Below are positions 18,439 to 28,343 of a stretch of 64,000 nucleotides of DNA, piece by piece; the first letter of the stretch is position 1; the number at the start of each line of letters is the position of its first letter. The notes beneath the pieces are model-generated. The model searched no databases. It saw nothing but the letters and a program-made list of their open reading frames with translations, and had not been told where the DNA came from. The translations under genes and the position numbers were made by a program. The DNA lies in contig RPFO01001052.1 in NCBI GenBank assembly GCA_009746045.1, forward strand, positions 1-64,000. Direction: 5' to 3'. This stretch comes from Mesostigma viride. Lineage: Eukaryota > Streptophyta > Mesostigmatophyceae > Mesostigmatales > Mesostigmataceae.

Positions 18439-18448
18439 GTATATATAT
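18439..18448 (+). promoter_or_regulatory. TATA box candidate
   Basis: GTATATATAT about 113 nt upstream of the exon-1 ATG at 18561. The spacing differs from the close GTATAC boxes and is more like a conventional eukaryotic promoter with a leader. Confidence 0.4.
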
Positions 18449-18560
18449 GCTGATGATCCTCCGCAGCCATCGTTGTTTTCCCCGTTTCTTCGCGCGTGTG
18501 CAGTGCACCAGGCCACGACTTGCGGGGATCTTTTGCGGCGATCGCCAGCCCACGACAAAT

Positions 18561-19412
18561 ATGCAAGCGCCTCAGGTTCGTATGTTTTTTTTTGTTACTG
18601 CCATATGTTTGCTCTTTAACTTCCATTAATCTCTTTTATTATATACCATTGCTGACCTGCTATTGATTAATCTATACAATAATTAATATAGATCTGTCGG
18701 TATATATGCATTTTTTTTCCTGCAGAGGCAGGAAACGCAGTTGTCAAGTGCCCAGATGGCCATCGAGGCGGAAGAGGGAGCTTCTGTGTGTAGGGGCGGT
18801 CTTCTCGTAAAAAAGGCTCTCCAAAAAAATCAGCGGGAGCTGATGACTTTGTTGCTCTCGTGCAGGTTTTGCCGCCTGAACAGTCAGGGAGATATGCGAC
18901 TGTACACCTTTGTCACCAGTGGCGGCCCGCACCACGTCCATGTGGGAGGATTCTGCGACAACTGTCGCGTTTCCCTTGAGAACATTGTGACGTCGAGTAC
19001 TCCCTGCCCTTTGTGCACGGCGGAGGGTGCGAATTTGTTCCGTGTGCCCTTGTTGGTACCCCCCTTCTTCAAGTTCGACCCCTCCGCAACACTGGTCTGC
19101 AACTCGTTCCGCCTCGGGTTTCGTCTTTATGTTGCGGAGAGGCGCCCCGCGCGAGAGGAGCCCGGCGAGGTCGTGACAGCAGCAGAGGAGCTGCCAGAGG
19201 GTGGTCAGCCCGAGGTCGTGACAGCAGCAGAGGAGCTGCCAGAGGGTGGTCAGCCTGAGGTCGTGACAGCATCAGAGGAGCTGCCAGGGCGTGGTGGGAT
19301 GGAGGGGCAGGGCTCTTCCTGCGATGAGGCGTATCGTTTCCTGTCGGATGAACAGGTTGACAATCTCGTCATGCATGATCTGCTATTAGTTCGTCCAACG
19401 TGCTTTCCATAA
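18561..19412 (+). CDS. RING-like zinc-finger protein, probably spliced
   Basis: Exon 1 appears to be 18561-18575 (ATGCAAGCGCCTCAG); exon 2 starts at 18726 in the same frame. Exon 2 alone is open from 18756. The protein is about 234 aa with a cysteine-rich finger (CRFC, FCDNC, CPLC) like that of the gene at 11060. A Val/Glu-rich 16-residue unit (EVVTAAEELPEGGQP) follows, repeated three times with the last copy diverged. Probably a ubiquitin-ligase-type protein; role inferred from family. Confidence 0.6.
18576..18725 (+). other. candidate spliceosomal intron (150 bp)
   Basis: Begins GTTCGT and ends in a pyrimidine tract CATTTTTTTTCCTGCAG. It is AT-rich against GC-rich exons and contains branch-like TTGCTGAC and ATTAAT sites. 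Removing it joins a 15-nt first exon in frame to the open frame that begins at 18726. No transcript evidence is available. Confidence 0.55.
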
Positions 19413-19653
19413 TGTCCGAAAGGCGTGTAGTACTACTATTATATTTTCTGTACATGCACGTATATTGACGATGAGGCAACCCTGGTTTTGCACTCACGAT
19501 TTGTAATTGTGTAAATTGATTGCCCCCCGTGGGGTGTCTCTCTTTCTTGATAGGTTCTCGTTTCCTTCTTTTACATTCACTTTTATGGGATATAATGTCA
19601 TTTTTTTCCATGTATTATACACTGGCCCCGTCGCATAAAACGATTCAGACGAT

Positions 19654-20547
19654 TTAGAGGGCTTTGATTCTCTTGGCCTCCCTGGGCGCCTCCAATTTGT
19701 TGGCCTGTCGGTTGCCCTCCATGAGGCGCTTGTTGTCCGCGTACATCGCTTTGTCCACCGGCTCCTTGGCCAAGTCGTGCAAGCCCCACTTTAGGAAGAC
19801 CGCGCCCATGTCCTTCCCCATCTCCTCCACGGACCGCGCCACGTCCATCCCGCGTTTTATCGATCTCTCGTGCAATGAGTTCATGAGGTAGACTGCCGAG
19901 TTCATGGGGCCCCGGAAGTAGTCGCGCGTGGCCTCGCTCCTCTTGATCTCGTGGTGCTCCCTGTACTTCTGGGTCGCCATGCCGCAGACGGCTAGGTTGA
20001 CGTTCGCGTTCACGATGGCGCAGTTCTTGCCCACCTGGCTGGGGGCACTCACCGCCTTGATGGCGTCCATGTGCGACTTGGTGGACTCGCAGGACTTGAT
20101 GCGCGGCTCGTCTTTCAGGGACAGGTCTTTGCGGTCGGCGCGCGCGTAAATGTCGTCGGCCAGGGATTTGTCGGCGGCCAGGTAGCGCTCGAACAGCACG
20201 GCGAGGTGGTAGCGGAAGGAGGCCGCCCTCTTACCAGGCAGCAGCTGGACGATTTGTATGATCCCCAGCCGGTCGGCGACGGGCGTGTCTCGCTGCCTGG
20301 CACCTGGGAATTTCCAGACAGTACTGAGAGTACCTACTTCTGCAAACTCCTTTTGGACCCTTGAGAAGTAATGGGATGCGTGAGAGTTTGCATCGTGCGT
20401 GAACACGCCCTCGGGTGTCATGAAGCACACTACCTTGATTACGTCAATCACGGATATCTTGCCGTCTGGCGTCACCCTGATCTTGTCACGGAACAGGGGG
20501 TCATCCTCGCCGCCGTCCACCGGCAGCAAATACTGGACCATCGCCAT
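19654..20547 (-). CDS. LLPG-family protein (Bro-N-like), intact
   Basis: 297 aa. The N-domain has DKIRVTPDGK, DVIKVV, TPVADRLGIIQIVQLLPGKR and LLFERYLAAD-type motifs; the C-terminal domain (YREHHEIKRSEATRDYF) matches those of 7662-8606 and 13430-14458. No frame break. Start at ATG 20547, with a second ATG two codons later. Probably DNA-binding; function unproven. Confidence 0.7.
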   Translation of the reverse strand: MAMVQYLLPVDGGEDDPLFRDKIRVTPDGKISVIDVIKVVCFMTPEGVFTHDANSHASHYFSRVQKEFAEVGTLSTVWKFPGARQRDTPVADRLGIIQIVQLLPGKRAASFRYHLAVLFERYLAADKSLADDIYARADRKDLSLKDEPRIKSCESTKSHMDAIKAVSAPSQVGKNCAIVNANVNLAVCGMATQKYREHHEIKRSEATRDYFRGPMNSAVYLMNSLHERSIKRGMDVARSVEEMGKDMGAVFLKWGLHDLAKEPVDKAMYADNKRLMEGNRQANKLEAPREAKRIKAL

Positions 20548-20812
20548 CTCCTATATGTCTGTGCCATTTGCCGAGATTTCCTTCTCGTCTATTTAAACGC
20601 GTACGGCAATTCCTATAACTAAACATTGGATTGAAATTTTCATGCAATTAAAAACGCTGCTCGTAACCCAGCTCCCGCTGTAGCTATAAAAGGTGTTTGC
20701 CCTCTTGTTAGGCGCTTTAACAGTATAACCAAAGCAGTAGCTTGTCCGCGCGTCCGCGTTTGTCCGCGCCCCAGACAATTCTCAGCTGCAGTTAGAGCCA
20801 TCGTCCGCGTAG

Positions 20813-21745
20813 ATGACCAAAACGTTCCGCGTGTCCGCGGACGCCCGCGAGTGGCGCCTGAGCGTGCGGGCGGCGTCCACGGTGCCGCAGCGGTACTACG
20901 GGCGCGCGACCAAGTGGCAGTTGCGCCGTCTCGCGCTGCTGCAGGGTATGCGCCCCCTGCGGCAGTTGACGCACCGGGAGCTGGAGTGCGGCGTGTACGC
21001 GAACCAGTGCGCGGTGCGGATCCAGCGGTGGGTGAGGCGCGCGGTGCTTCCGTGGCACAGGGCGAAGAGGACGGTGGCGCGGCGGCTGGCCCTTCGCGTG
21101 ACGAACAAGGAGGACCCGATCACGATGGACGCGCTGCCGCCGCCGGAGCGGGTGTTCAAGTTCGTGCGTCCGACGCGGCAGGTGGTGGGGTTCGACGCGG
21201 TGAGGCTGGCCGAGTACATCAACACTTCGGGGCGGTTCGAGGACCCGGCCACGCGGTTCCCGTTCACGCCGGTGGACCTGTGGCGGCTGGACAAGCAGGT
21301 GCGGGATCTGGGGTATCAGCGCCACTCGACGCTGTTCCTCTACTCTCACCCGGAGATCGTGCGGGCGATGAGGGAGCACGAGTCGCTGGTGGTGGGGCTG
21401 GAGCGGATGGTGGTGAACATCGCCCAACAGATGGGCGAGATCCTGGCGGAGGAGGGCGCGGACCATTCGACGCTGGGACTGATCTCGTCGGACTACCTTC
21501 CCGATTGGCGGTCGTTCTTCCGCCACCTGCACGCGCTGGACCCTAACTCGGCCAGGAGCACGATGGACAACTGCTGTCAGGTTCTGCGGAACGAGATGGA
21601 GGGGCTCCCGGAGAACGACCAGGGCGACACCCGGCGCGGCTGCCTGGCCGCCCTGTCGATGGTTATGTCGACGTACCTGACGACGTGCGGCGTGGCCACC
21701 CTGGCTCTTCACGCCGACCAGCCGGGGCTGCTCGTTTTCTTTTAG
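20813..21745 (+). CDS. IQ-motif and U-box-like NCLDV protein
   Basis: 310 aa. Residues about 60-90 contain an IQ-type basic helix (CAVRIQRWVRR), a possible calmodulin-like binding site. Residues about 100-165 (NKEDPITMD, FDAVRLAEYI, RFEDPATRFPF) resemble a U-box/RING-like fold found in hypothetical proteins of phycodna- and mimivirus-like genomes. The rest is helical. Stop codon overlaps the convergent neighbour's end by 4 nt. Confidence 0.65.
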   Translation: MTKTFRVSADAREWRLSVRAASTVPQRYYGRATKWQLRRLALLQGMRPLRQLTHRELECGVYANQCAVRIQRWVRRAVLPWHRAKRTVARRLALRVTNKEDPITMDALPPPERVFKFVRPTRQVVGFDAVRLAEYINTSGRFEDPATRFPFTPVDLWRLDKQVRDLGYQRHSTLFLYSHPEIVRAMREHESLVVGLERMVVNIAQQMGEILAEEGADHSTLGLISSDYLPDWRSFFRHLHALDPNSARSTMDNCCQVLRNEMEGLPENDQGDTRRGCLAALSMVMSTYLTTCGVATLALHADQPGLLVFF

Positions 21746-22152
21746 CCTGGCCCCTCTTGCGTGCGGTCGTCGGCCCCGCGGCCTGCCTCATAGCGGGGTC
21801 GCTCCCGTATCGCGTCCGTCTTGAGCTTCTTCACCCGCTTTCTTAGCGTTCCCACGGCGCGGTGGAGTCTGATAGGGGCGATCATCGGGTCTCCGCGTTC
21901 ATTGTGAAAAGCCACCCACCCTGGCGGGGTCGCCCGCTCGAGATCTGCGGCTCTGAGGGCTTCGGCGTCCAGCCTGGCCGCGGCCGCGTCATACAGCATC
22001 TCCATATCCCGGGCTTTCTCATCCTTCTCATTCTGCAGCCGTTCCTCCTCGAGGGAGGTGCTGTAGGCGGCCAGACGGTGAACAAGGCGGGGCTCGCGCG
22101 TGACCGTCCACCCGCTCCGTCTCGACCTCGCTGTCATGCGTCTCCTATGCAT
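21742..22152 (-). CDS. degenerate CCCH-family paralogue
   Basis: 136 aa (132 if the internal MTARSRR is the start). It matches the next upstream gene at both ends: MTARSRR at the start, VHRLAAYS after the module, then TPPGWVAFHN and IRLHRAV. The middle of the module is deleted, so all three zinc-binding Cys are gone and only the His remains. Best read as a tandem duplicate that has lost its zinc site. Confidence 0.6.
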   Translation of the reverse strand: MHRRRMTARSRRSGWTVTREPRLVHRLAAYSTSLEEERLQNEKDEKARDMEMLYDAAAARLDAEALRAADLERATPPGWVAFHNERGDPMIAPIRLHRAVGTLRKRVKKLKTDAIRERPRYEAGRGADDRTQEGPG

Positions 22153-22174
22153 ACTGGAGCAGAAAAGAAAGGCG

Positions 22175-23245
22175 CTAGAACCCGGGCATCTTCTGGGTCG
22201 CCCTCTTCTGCGCCCTGTCTGCGGCGGCCGCGAACCGGCCCTTCAGCACCTGGCTGGTGACGAGGTTGTTCTTTCTGCTGGTGGAGCCGAACCGGATGGC
22301 CGACCGCGTGTCCAGCCCCTCGGCGATGGCCCGCGTGATCGCGTCGTGCTGTTGCAGGTCGCCGAACGTGGGCCGGCGAGCGCCCGGGCGCCACTCCCAC
22401 TCGCGTCCCGCTCGCCTCTTGGCGTTTGTGAGCCGGTCGGTGGCGCGATCCACATTCATGTCGGCGCTCCGCTTATTCCTCAGACGCTGCTCATACGACG
22501 ACCGCACCCGTGCTGCATATACATTAGCATTGGCCTGCAGCTTATCTAGGCGCTCCACGGCCCGATGGATCGATTTAGGGACGAGTACCCATTGCCCTTT
22601 ATCCCAAACGTCGACCCACCCTGGCGGGGCCGGTTCGCTGTCTCCGAGTCCCATCGCTTCGGGGTCTCGAGCCGCCAACGATCGCCTCTCCTTGGCCATC
22701 CTAATCAGCATCTCCACATCGTCGGCCTTCTCCTTCCTCTTTAAGAACGGCTCGTTTTCCAGAATTTGTGCCTCCCTCTCCTGCACACTTTTGGCGTTTC
22801 TCACGTCCCGTTCGTACATGGCCACGTTGCTGGCTTTGTCGAGAGTGGTCAGGCCTTTATGCGCTAAATTTACGTCACGGCGGTCGAATTTGAAGACCTC
22901 TTTCAATATCCTGTCTACCACCTCGGGCTCCCCCATCATGCGGTCCCATAGCGTCTGCTCGGGGCCGGGCCCCGGGGGCGCGCCCAGAGTCGGCTTCGTC
23001 CTGGTGCTGGGCCCCGGGTCGTAGGACGCGCTCGAATTCCGCGACCTGCGCATTTCCTCGAGCCGGGCGAGGGCGCGCCTCCTGCTGTCCTCCCCGTCCT
23101 CGCGCGCCTGCTCCTCTCGCCCCCCTCGGGTGTTGTAGACGGCCAGGCGGTGGACGGGGCACCGCACGCGGCCGCCCGTGCACGAGCGCAGGCAGCGGCG
23201 GCCCGCTCGCGTGACCGATCCGCAGCGTCTCGACCTCGCCGTCAT
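22175..23245 (-). CDS. CCCH zinc-motif protein with long helical region
   Basis: 356 aa. The N-terminus has the full module (RRCGSV, RRCLRSC, VRCPVH). The remainder is long, charged and helical with a PPGWVDVWD motif near residue 225 and a basic C-terminus. It is the intact partner of the truncated copy at 21742-22152, 22 nt away. No enzymatic motif seen. Confidence 0.65.
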   Translation of the reverse strand: MTARSRRCGSVTRAGRRCLRSCTGGRVRCPVHRLAVYNTRGGREEQAREDGEDSRRRALARLEEMRRSRNSSASYDPGPSTRTKPTLGAPPGPGPEQTLWDRMMGEPEVVDRILKEVFKFDRRDVNLAHKGLTTLDKASNVAMYERDVRNAKSVQEREAQILENEPFLKRKEKADDVEMLIRMAKERRSLAARDPEAMGLGDSEPAPPGWVDVWDKGQWVLVPKSIHRAVERLDKLQANANVYAARVRSSYEQRLRNKRSADMNVDRATDRLTNAKRRAGREWEWRPGARRPTFGDLQQHDAITRAIAEGLDTRSAIRFGSTSRKNNLVTSQVLKGRFAAAADRAQKRATQKMPGF

Positions 23246-23312
23246 ATGCCGACTATGACATTAGATCAGAAAAGAAAGGCTTCCATAAAATGTTCTTTGT
23301 CCTTTTCGGACT

Positions 23313-24015
23313 ATGAGGTGCATAAGGATAATGGAGGGCGGGGGTCGGTGTTCCCGTGACGCCCGGAGGCAGGGAAGGCTTTGTTCAGCCCACGCCCCAC
23401 GTCCACATAGTAGGGGTGAACATCACGCCATGAGGTCCAACGATGCCAGCGAAAATCCCATCCTTTACAGGCTGTTGACCGGGTACTTGCCCTTAACCGA
23501 TGCCGTGAGCCTCAGCAGAGTAAACCGACCGGCTCGAGTGGGCGTATTGAACGAGCTCTTTAGGGATGACCGACTTCAAGCAGTTTCAAACAATAGCATT
23601 TTGCTAAACCACGACTCCGACCTGTCTATTGATAGACTCATGGCTCACGATATTCGCCATCCCTTGCCATTAACCTGGACGTTGCCGCTTATGAAGAGAT
23701 GGCTTAATAGAGCGCGCATAAAGGCGGGTGACCGATGGGGGGGGATCGAGTTGTTCTCGTTACCCAGAGGCACCCCTGAGGAGGAGGAGGCTTGTCGTGA
23801 GGCCGACTATGCCTTGACCGGCCTTCTGTGGGCGAGAGACCGTAATCGGGGGAGAAACGGCGAGGACAGGGAGCGCTTGGAGGAGGCGCGTCGTGACTAT
23901 CTGCGCAAATCCCTGGCATCCAGGAATGTAGATGCGCTGAAGTGGTGCCCACAGCTCCCCCCGGCGACCCGAGGTTTTTACAAATGTAGGGCACGTGCGT
24001 TTCCGGGGGGGGTAA
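23313..24015 (+). CDS. CCCH module fused to F-box-like domain
   Basis: The first 27 residues carry C-x9-C-x10-C-x2-H (GGRCSRD, RLCSAH), followed by an F-box-like helix set (ILYRLLTGYLPLTDAVSLSR, residues about 50-70) and a charged helical region. As given, the frame has no stop and runs on into the next gene's sequence. Removing one base from the G8 run at 24005-24012 would end it at TAA 24013-24015, which I take as the true end. A substrate-adaptor role is inferred. Confidence 0.55.
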
Positions 24016-24045
24016 ATTATGCCATTCCCCATCAGGCAGACACAC

Positions 24046-25355
24046 ATGTCCACGAAGCTGATCCCCGTGGAGATCGAGGAGGGCGAGGACGCGGGGGGCG
24101 GCGTGCACACGGCGCCGGCGGTGCGGGGAGGGGACATGTCTCGCGTGGAGATCGTGGAGGAGGACTTCGATTCGCCGCTGGCCGCGGCCGCGCCCCCTAT
24201 CTCGCACGGGGCCGCGGTCTGGGCCGGGCAGCAGGCGCCGATCCGGGGCGGCAAGGGCCGGGCCAAGAAGGGGCCGGGCGGGGAGGACGAGTTGGAGGCT
24301 CTGGCCAATCCCAAGAAGACGCGGTCCGCGTACGCGGCCCCCCTCCCTCGGCAGCGGCGATCAAACCGGCGCCGGCGAACGACTTCTACTTCGACGACTA
24401 CGGCGACGAGGACGAGGACGACTACGGCGACGCGGGGTTCGGCGGGATGGGCGCGAACGCGGTGGAGGACGAGGCGGTGCCCAGGAAGACGCCCCAGGAG
24501 CTGCACCTGGAGAAGATGGAGATCCTGCACAAGCTGCACCGTATGAAGGAGAAGGGTTTCTCGGTCCAGGCGGGACTGGACGCGAAGACGGACATCAACG
24601 AGCTGCGTTTCGAGTACGAGAAGATCGCGCGGTCGGCGGAGACCAAGACCGCGATCAACACGATGCGGCAGGTGCTGGTGGCGGCGACGTCGGCGCTGCA
24701 GTTCTTCAACAGCCGGTACGACCCTATCGGTCTGAAGCTGGACGGGTGGTCCGAGAGCATCATGGCGAACGTGAACGATTACGACGGCGTGTTCGAGCGC
24801 CTGTACGACAAGCATCGCACGCGTATCTCGATGCCCCCCGAGCTGGAGCTGATGCTGATGCTGGGGGGCAGCGCGATGATGTTCCATATGTCTGCGTCTT
24901 TCGCGAGCGCGGGCCTCCCTTCCATGTCGGACATCGCCAAGACGGACCCGGAGCTGATGAAGAGCCTGGTCAAGATCATGATCCAGAAGCAGCAGCAGGA
25001 GGGGGGACTGGGGCCGGTCGAGCCCCAGCAGCCACCGCCACCCGCGCAACAGGGCGGGTACGTGATGCGCGGTCCGATGCTGTTCCGCCCCGAGGTGCCG
25101 CCGCCGGTGAACATGGACCGCGTGGTGCGTGAGGCGATGGGCCCTCCCTCTCCCGGCCGCGAGCACGTCGTGGAGATCGTGGACGACGACGGCGCCAGCG
25201 CGTACGACGACGTCGCTTCCTCGGCGGGCGGGGAGGACGTGCGCAGGGTGCAGATCGACGGGGGGAAGCGGTCCTCTTCCAAGAAGAAGAGGGGCGGCAT
25301 CAAGAAGAGCGTGCAGATCGAGGACGACCCCACCAAAGTGGTGATGGACCTGTAG
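24046..25355 (+). CDS. DUF5767-like conserved NCLDV protein, frame break in C6
   Basis: About 436 aa across a break in the C6 run at 24338-24343; ATG 24019 is an alternative start. The acidic N-terminal part leads to the conserved core: EKMEILHKLHRMKEKG, KLDGWSESIMANVNDYD, FERLYDKHR and LMLGGSAMMFHMSA. This order matches a family present across phycodna-, mimi- and marseillevirus-like genomes, often virion-associated and of unknown function. The C-terminus is Pro-rich then basic/acidic. It is one of the best markers of viral origin here. Confidence 0.8.
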
Positions 25356-25439
25356 TACAGGATCGGCTTTCATTAATACAAAACAATCCTTTCAAAACTC
25401 GTCAAAGAAGGATCGCGTTATCGTCGCAGATATTGCGAA

Positions 25440-26459
25440 TCACGAGCGGTTCCTCCGCTCCCTCTCCTCCTTGTACTTCTGCAGCTGCAGGGCGCGCCTC
25501 CTGGCCCTCTCCCTCTCCTCCTCCGCGCGCGTGGTTTGGCGCGTGACGCGCTTGCTGGCCCTGCTCGACCCACTGCCCCCGCTGCCCCCGCTCCACCTGC
25601 TGCCGCTCGACCCGCCGCTCCTGCTCCTTGACCCGCTTCCGCCCCCCAGCCTGCTGCCGCTCGACCCGCCGCTCCTGCTCCTTGACCCGCTTCCGCCCCC
25701 GAGCCTGCTGCCGCTCGACCCGCTGCTGACGGTGATCACGGAGGGGGCGCGGCGGGCGCTGCTCTTGCGCGCGAACTGGGGGGGCAGGGGCGACTCGGAT
25801 CGACTCCTCTTCGCCGCGTGGGAGCGCGAGGTCCCCGGCGCCGTCTCTCCGCTCGTCTTCCTCGCGCGCTTCCTGCCCTTCTTGCCCGTCCACACCTCCC
25901 TCTCGCCCTGTTCCGTGCCCGGCACATAGTCGCCGCCCTCGCCGCTGTCCTCGGGCGGGGGGCTCCCGCTCTGGGAACTCCACATCCTCGCGACGTCCGA
26001 CGGCGTGGGTTGGGGCGCGGGGCGCCTGCTGCGGGGCTGGAGCGGGGGCGGGGGCGCCACGTCGGCCCTCAGGGTCTGCAGCATCCCCTGGACCTCGGCG
26101 CGCAGGTTCTGGATGGTCAGCGCCCTCCTGTCCCTGTCCACCCGCCCCGTCAGGGGGTTGAGGATGTATCGCAGCTGATCGTTGGCCCAGTCGCGGGCGG
26201 TGGGCAGATGGGCGACGCCGTTCAGCGCGTACTCCTCGCGGTAGACGTTTCTGCCGTCGTCGTGGGTGATGGTGATCGCGGGCTCCCTCGCGAGGTTCAC
26301 CGCCCACTCGCCGTCCGCGTCGGCTATCAGGGCGAGGCCTCTGAGCGTGGGGTGCCGCCTGCCCTGTGGCGGCAGGTGCGCCAGTTGCAGCAGGGCCAGG
26401 AGAGGGCCCAGCAGGTTGTGCAGGTCGTTTTCGGCGGTGACTTGCGTGTTCCTGGGCAT
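25440..26459 (-). CDS. Ser/Arg/Gly-repeat protein
   Basis: 339 aa. The N-terminal 140 residues look folded (LGPLLALLQLAHLPP, WANDQLRYILNPLTGRV). The C-terminal half is a low-complexity SR/GS region with near-exact repeats (GSRLGGGSGSRSRSGGSS) and a basic end. PSVITVSSGSS before the repeats resembles a SUMO-interaction motif. ATATAC lies 10 nt upstream of the ATG. Likely nucleic-acid binding or condensate-forming; inferred from composition. Confidence 0.6.
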   Translation of the reverse strand: MPRNTQVTAENDLHNLLGPLLALLQLAHLPPQGRRHPTLRGLALIADADGEWAVNLAREPAITITHDDGRNVYREEYALNGVAHLPTARDWANDQLRYILNPLTGRVDRDRRALTIQNLRAEVQGMLQTLRADVAPPPPLQPRSRRPAPQPTPSDVARMWSSQSGSPPPEDSGEGGDYVPGTEQGEREVWTGKKGRKRARKTSGETAPGTSRSHAAKRSRSESPLPPQFARKSSARRAPSVITVSSGSSGSRLGGGSGSRSRSGGSSGSRLGGGSGSRSRSGGSSGSRWSGGSGGSGSSRASKRVTRQTTRAEEERERARRRALQLQKYKEERERRNRS

Positions 26460-26469
26460 GGCTGGCTAT

Positions 26470-26475
26470 GTATAT
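26470..26475 (-). promoter_or_regulatory. ATATAC box
   Basis: ATATAC on the minus strand, 10 nt upstream of the ATG at 26459. Confidence 0.5.
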
Positions 26476-26496
26476 GGAGGAGGTTCGTTTATTATT

Positions 26497-26763
26497 TCAC
26501 AGCGACATCTGGTTCTCGTCGGCGTCCCAGGAGTGGTACGCCACCTGGTGGCGCAGGATGCAGTGCCCGGGGAGGCTGTCCCACGTGTGGGGCGGAGTGT
26601 CTTTGAGCAGGCGCCAGACGTTGTACTCGCCGTTCCGGTCGAAGCAGACGGTCTTGAGGTATCCGGTCTGTATCCTCGGCCGCTCGTCGGGGGGAAGCTC
26701 GGCCAGCTCCTCGATCGACCAGCCGGATGACAGGAAGTCCTGGAGGGTCCACTCGACTACCAT
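26497..26763 (-). CDS. small acidic hypothetical protein
   Basis: 88 aa. Trp- and aromatic-rich (VEWTLQDFLSSGW, NVWRLLKD, HTWDSL) with a globular composition; no transmembrane segment or motif. It ends 37 nt before the start of the Ser/Arg-repeat gene on the same strand. Unknown function. Confidence 0.6.
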   Translation of the reverse strand: MVVEWTLQDFLSSGWSIEELAELPPDERPRIQTGYLKTVCFDRNGEYNVWRLLKDTPPHTWDSLPGHCILRHQVAYHSWDADENQMSL

Positions 26764-26893
26764 TTTTTAATTGGAAATGCGAGGATTTAGGTGGTGCATT
26801 TGACGCGCCTATCCGACCTACTAATCAGTGTGAATGAGTGACGCGTTTATTTGGAGTTGTAATATTTCTCTTTATTGATGCAAACATGTGAAG

Positions 26894-27822
26894 ATGTCGA
26901 CAGCTATTATCGAGTATTTGCAGCCGTCCGCTCCCTTGGCAGAAGGCACGGACGACCCGTTCGCGAACAAGATCCGGGTGACGCCGGATGGGATGGTGTC
27001 TGTAATAGACATTATTAAATGCATTTTATTCATGAGCGACGACGGCGCCCTTTCACGCAATTCCGCCACCCACGCCAGCACTGCCCTCTTACGCCTCCGG
27101 GAGGAGCACAGGGAGGTTGACTCTGTCATAGTCAACCAACGATTTGCCGGCCCCGGTCAGCGAGACACCCCTGTCGCGGACCGGCTGGGGATCATTCAGA
27201 TCATCCAGCTGCTGCCCGGGAAGAAGGCCGCGAGCTTCCGCCTTAACATGGCGGTCCTGCTGGAGCGGTACCTGGAGGTGGACCCTGCTCTTATCCAGGA
27301 CCTGCTGGATAGGTACGAGGAGAAAACGGGACAGGAGTTCGTCCCCTTGGACCGCGCGAGGGTGAAGGCGGCCCCCAGGGTGAAGAGCTGCGAGGAGACA
27401 AAACTGAACATGCGCGCCATAAGGGACAGCGCGGGTTCCGGGAAGCCGGTGCCCCCCGGGTGTACGCGGCGGTCAACAACCTGGGCAACCAGCTCGTCAC
27501 CGGGTACGATCAGACCGCGGATTACAGGCGTGACCAGGGGCTGACGAGGAGGAGCCAGGCGACAAGGGACACTTTCTCGGACTCTATGAGCGGCGTGATG
27601 TTCGTATTCCACGACCGCCACCGGGCGATGGTGGAAAAGGGGGGCAGCCCGGAGAAGGCGGCCACGGCCATCTTGGAGGCCCTTGGCCCCGGTCTGGAGA
27701 AGCTGGGATACTACGATGAGGCGCGCGAGTACCGCGGGCCGGAGTGGGCCGAGACGAACAAGCGCCTGATGCTGGAGAACAGGAGCTACAACCGCGAGGA
27801 GCGGCTGAAGCTGGCCGCCTGA
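26894..27822 (+). CDS. LLPG-family protein, frame break in C6
   Basis: About 309 codons across a break in the C6 run at 27452-27457. The N-domain is complete (NKIRVTPDGM, DIIKCI, GIIQIIQLLPGKKAASFR, LLERYLEVD). The C-domain resumes in the other frame (NNLGNQLVTGYDQTADYRRD). Both halves align with 19654-20547. As given, translation would stop at 27544 and lose the C-domain. Start at 26894 rather than the GTG just upstream. Confidence 0.65.
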
Positions 27823-27823
27823 G

Positions 27824-28306
27824 TCACAGGACGTCATCCCACCCGCCCAGTACCCCGCTGCCCCTGGGATGCACCCGGAAGACCCCCTCGCTGATGATGA
27901 CGTCCCTCTCGGGGCGCTCGGAGGCGAAGTAGACGGCCATGCTCGAGTAGGAGCAGTACTTCATGAGCAGGTCGGGGGGCACGTCGATACATCGCAACCC
28001 GGTGACGAGGTGGATGGGCTCCTCCGTCATATCGGGCGACCACCCCTTGAGGCTGTCGAGGGCGACGGCGAGGGACTCGAGGGTGGTACACCGCTCATCG
28101 ACTGCCCTGAGCACCCTGGCGGCTATGGCGAACCTCTTGGCGTCCCCTCGGTCGGCGAAGGCCATGACGTGCTCCTTCGCTCCCACGCCCACGCTCAAGA
28201 GCCTCTTCTTTACCGTGTCCACCAGCACGACGGGGTTGCTTTTCCCGGTCTTTTCCTGGCATACGGGGGTCCAGACGCGCACCACGGCGGCCTGCATCGC
28301 ACACAC
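27824..28306 (-). CDS. hypothetical protein
   Basis: 160 aa, soluble, mixed alpha/beta (NPVVLVDTVKKRLLSVGVG, IHLVTGLRCIDVPPD). No family recognised. Convergent with the broken LLPG gene, with one base between the two stops. Confident as a gene by length, composition and fit between neighbours. Confidence 0.6.
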   Translation of the reverse strand: MCAMQAAVVRVWTPVCQEKTGKSNPVVLVDTVKKRLLSVGVGAKEHVMAFADRGDAKRFAIAARVLRAVDERCTTLESLAVALDSLKGWSPDMTEEPIHLVTGLRCIDVPPDLLMKYCSYSSMAVYFASERPERDVIISEGVFRVHPRGSGVLGGWDDVL

Positions 28307-28343
28307 AGCCAGCTTCCATTTTTTCCCCTCTTCCCGTGCCGCG

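Noticed and set aside
18016-18553. Asn/Ala-repeat protein on the minus strand
   Set aside because: A 60-bp repeat keeps both strands open by chance; the two minus frames are not contiguous and lack a reliable start.
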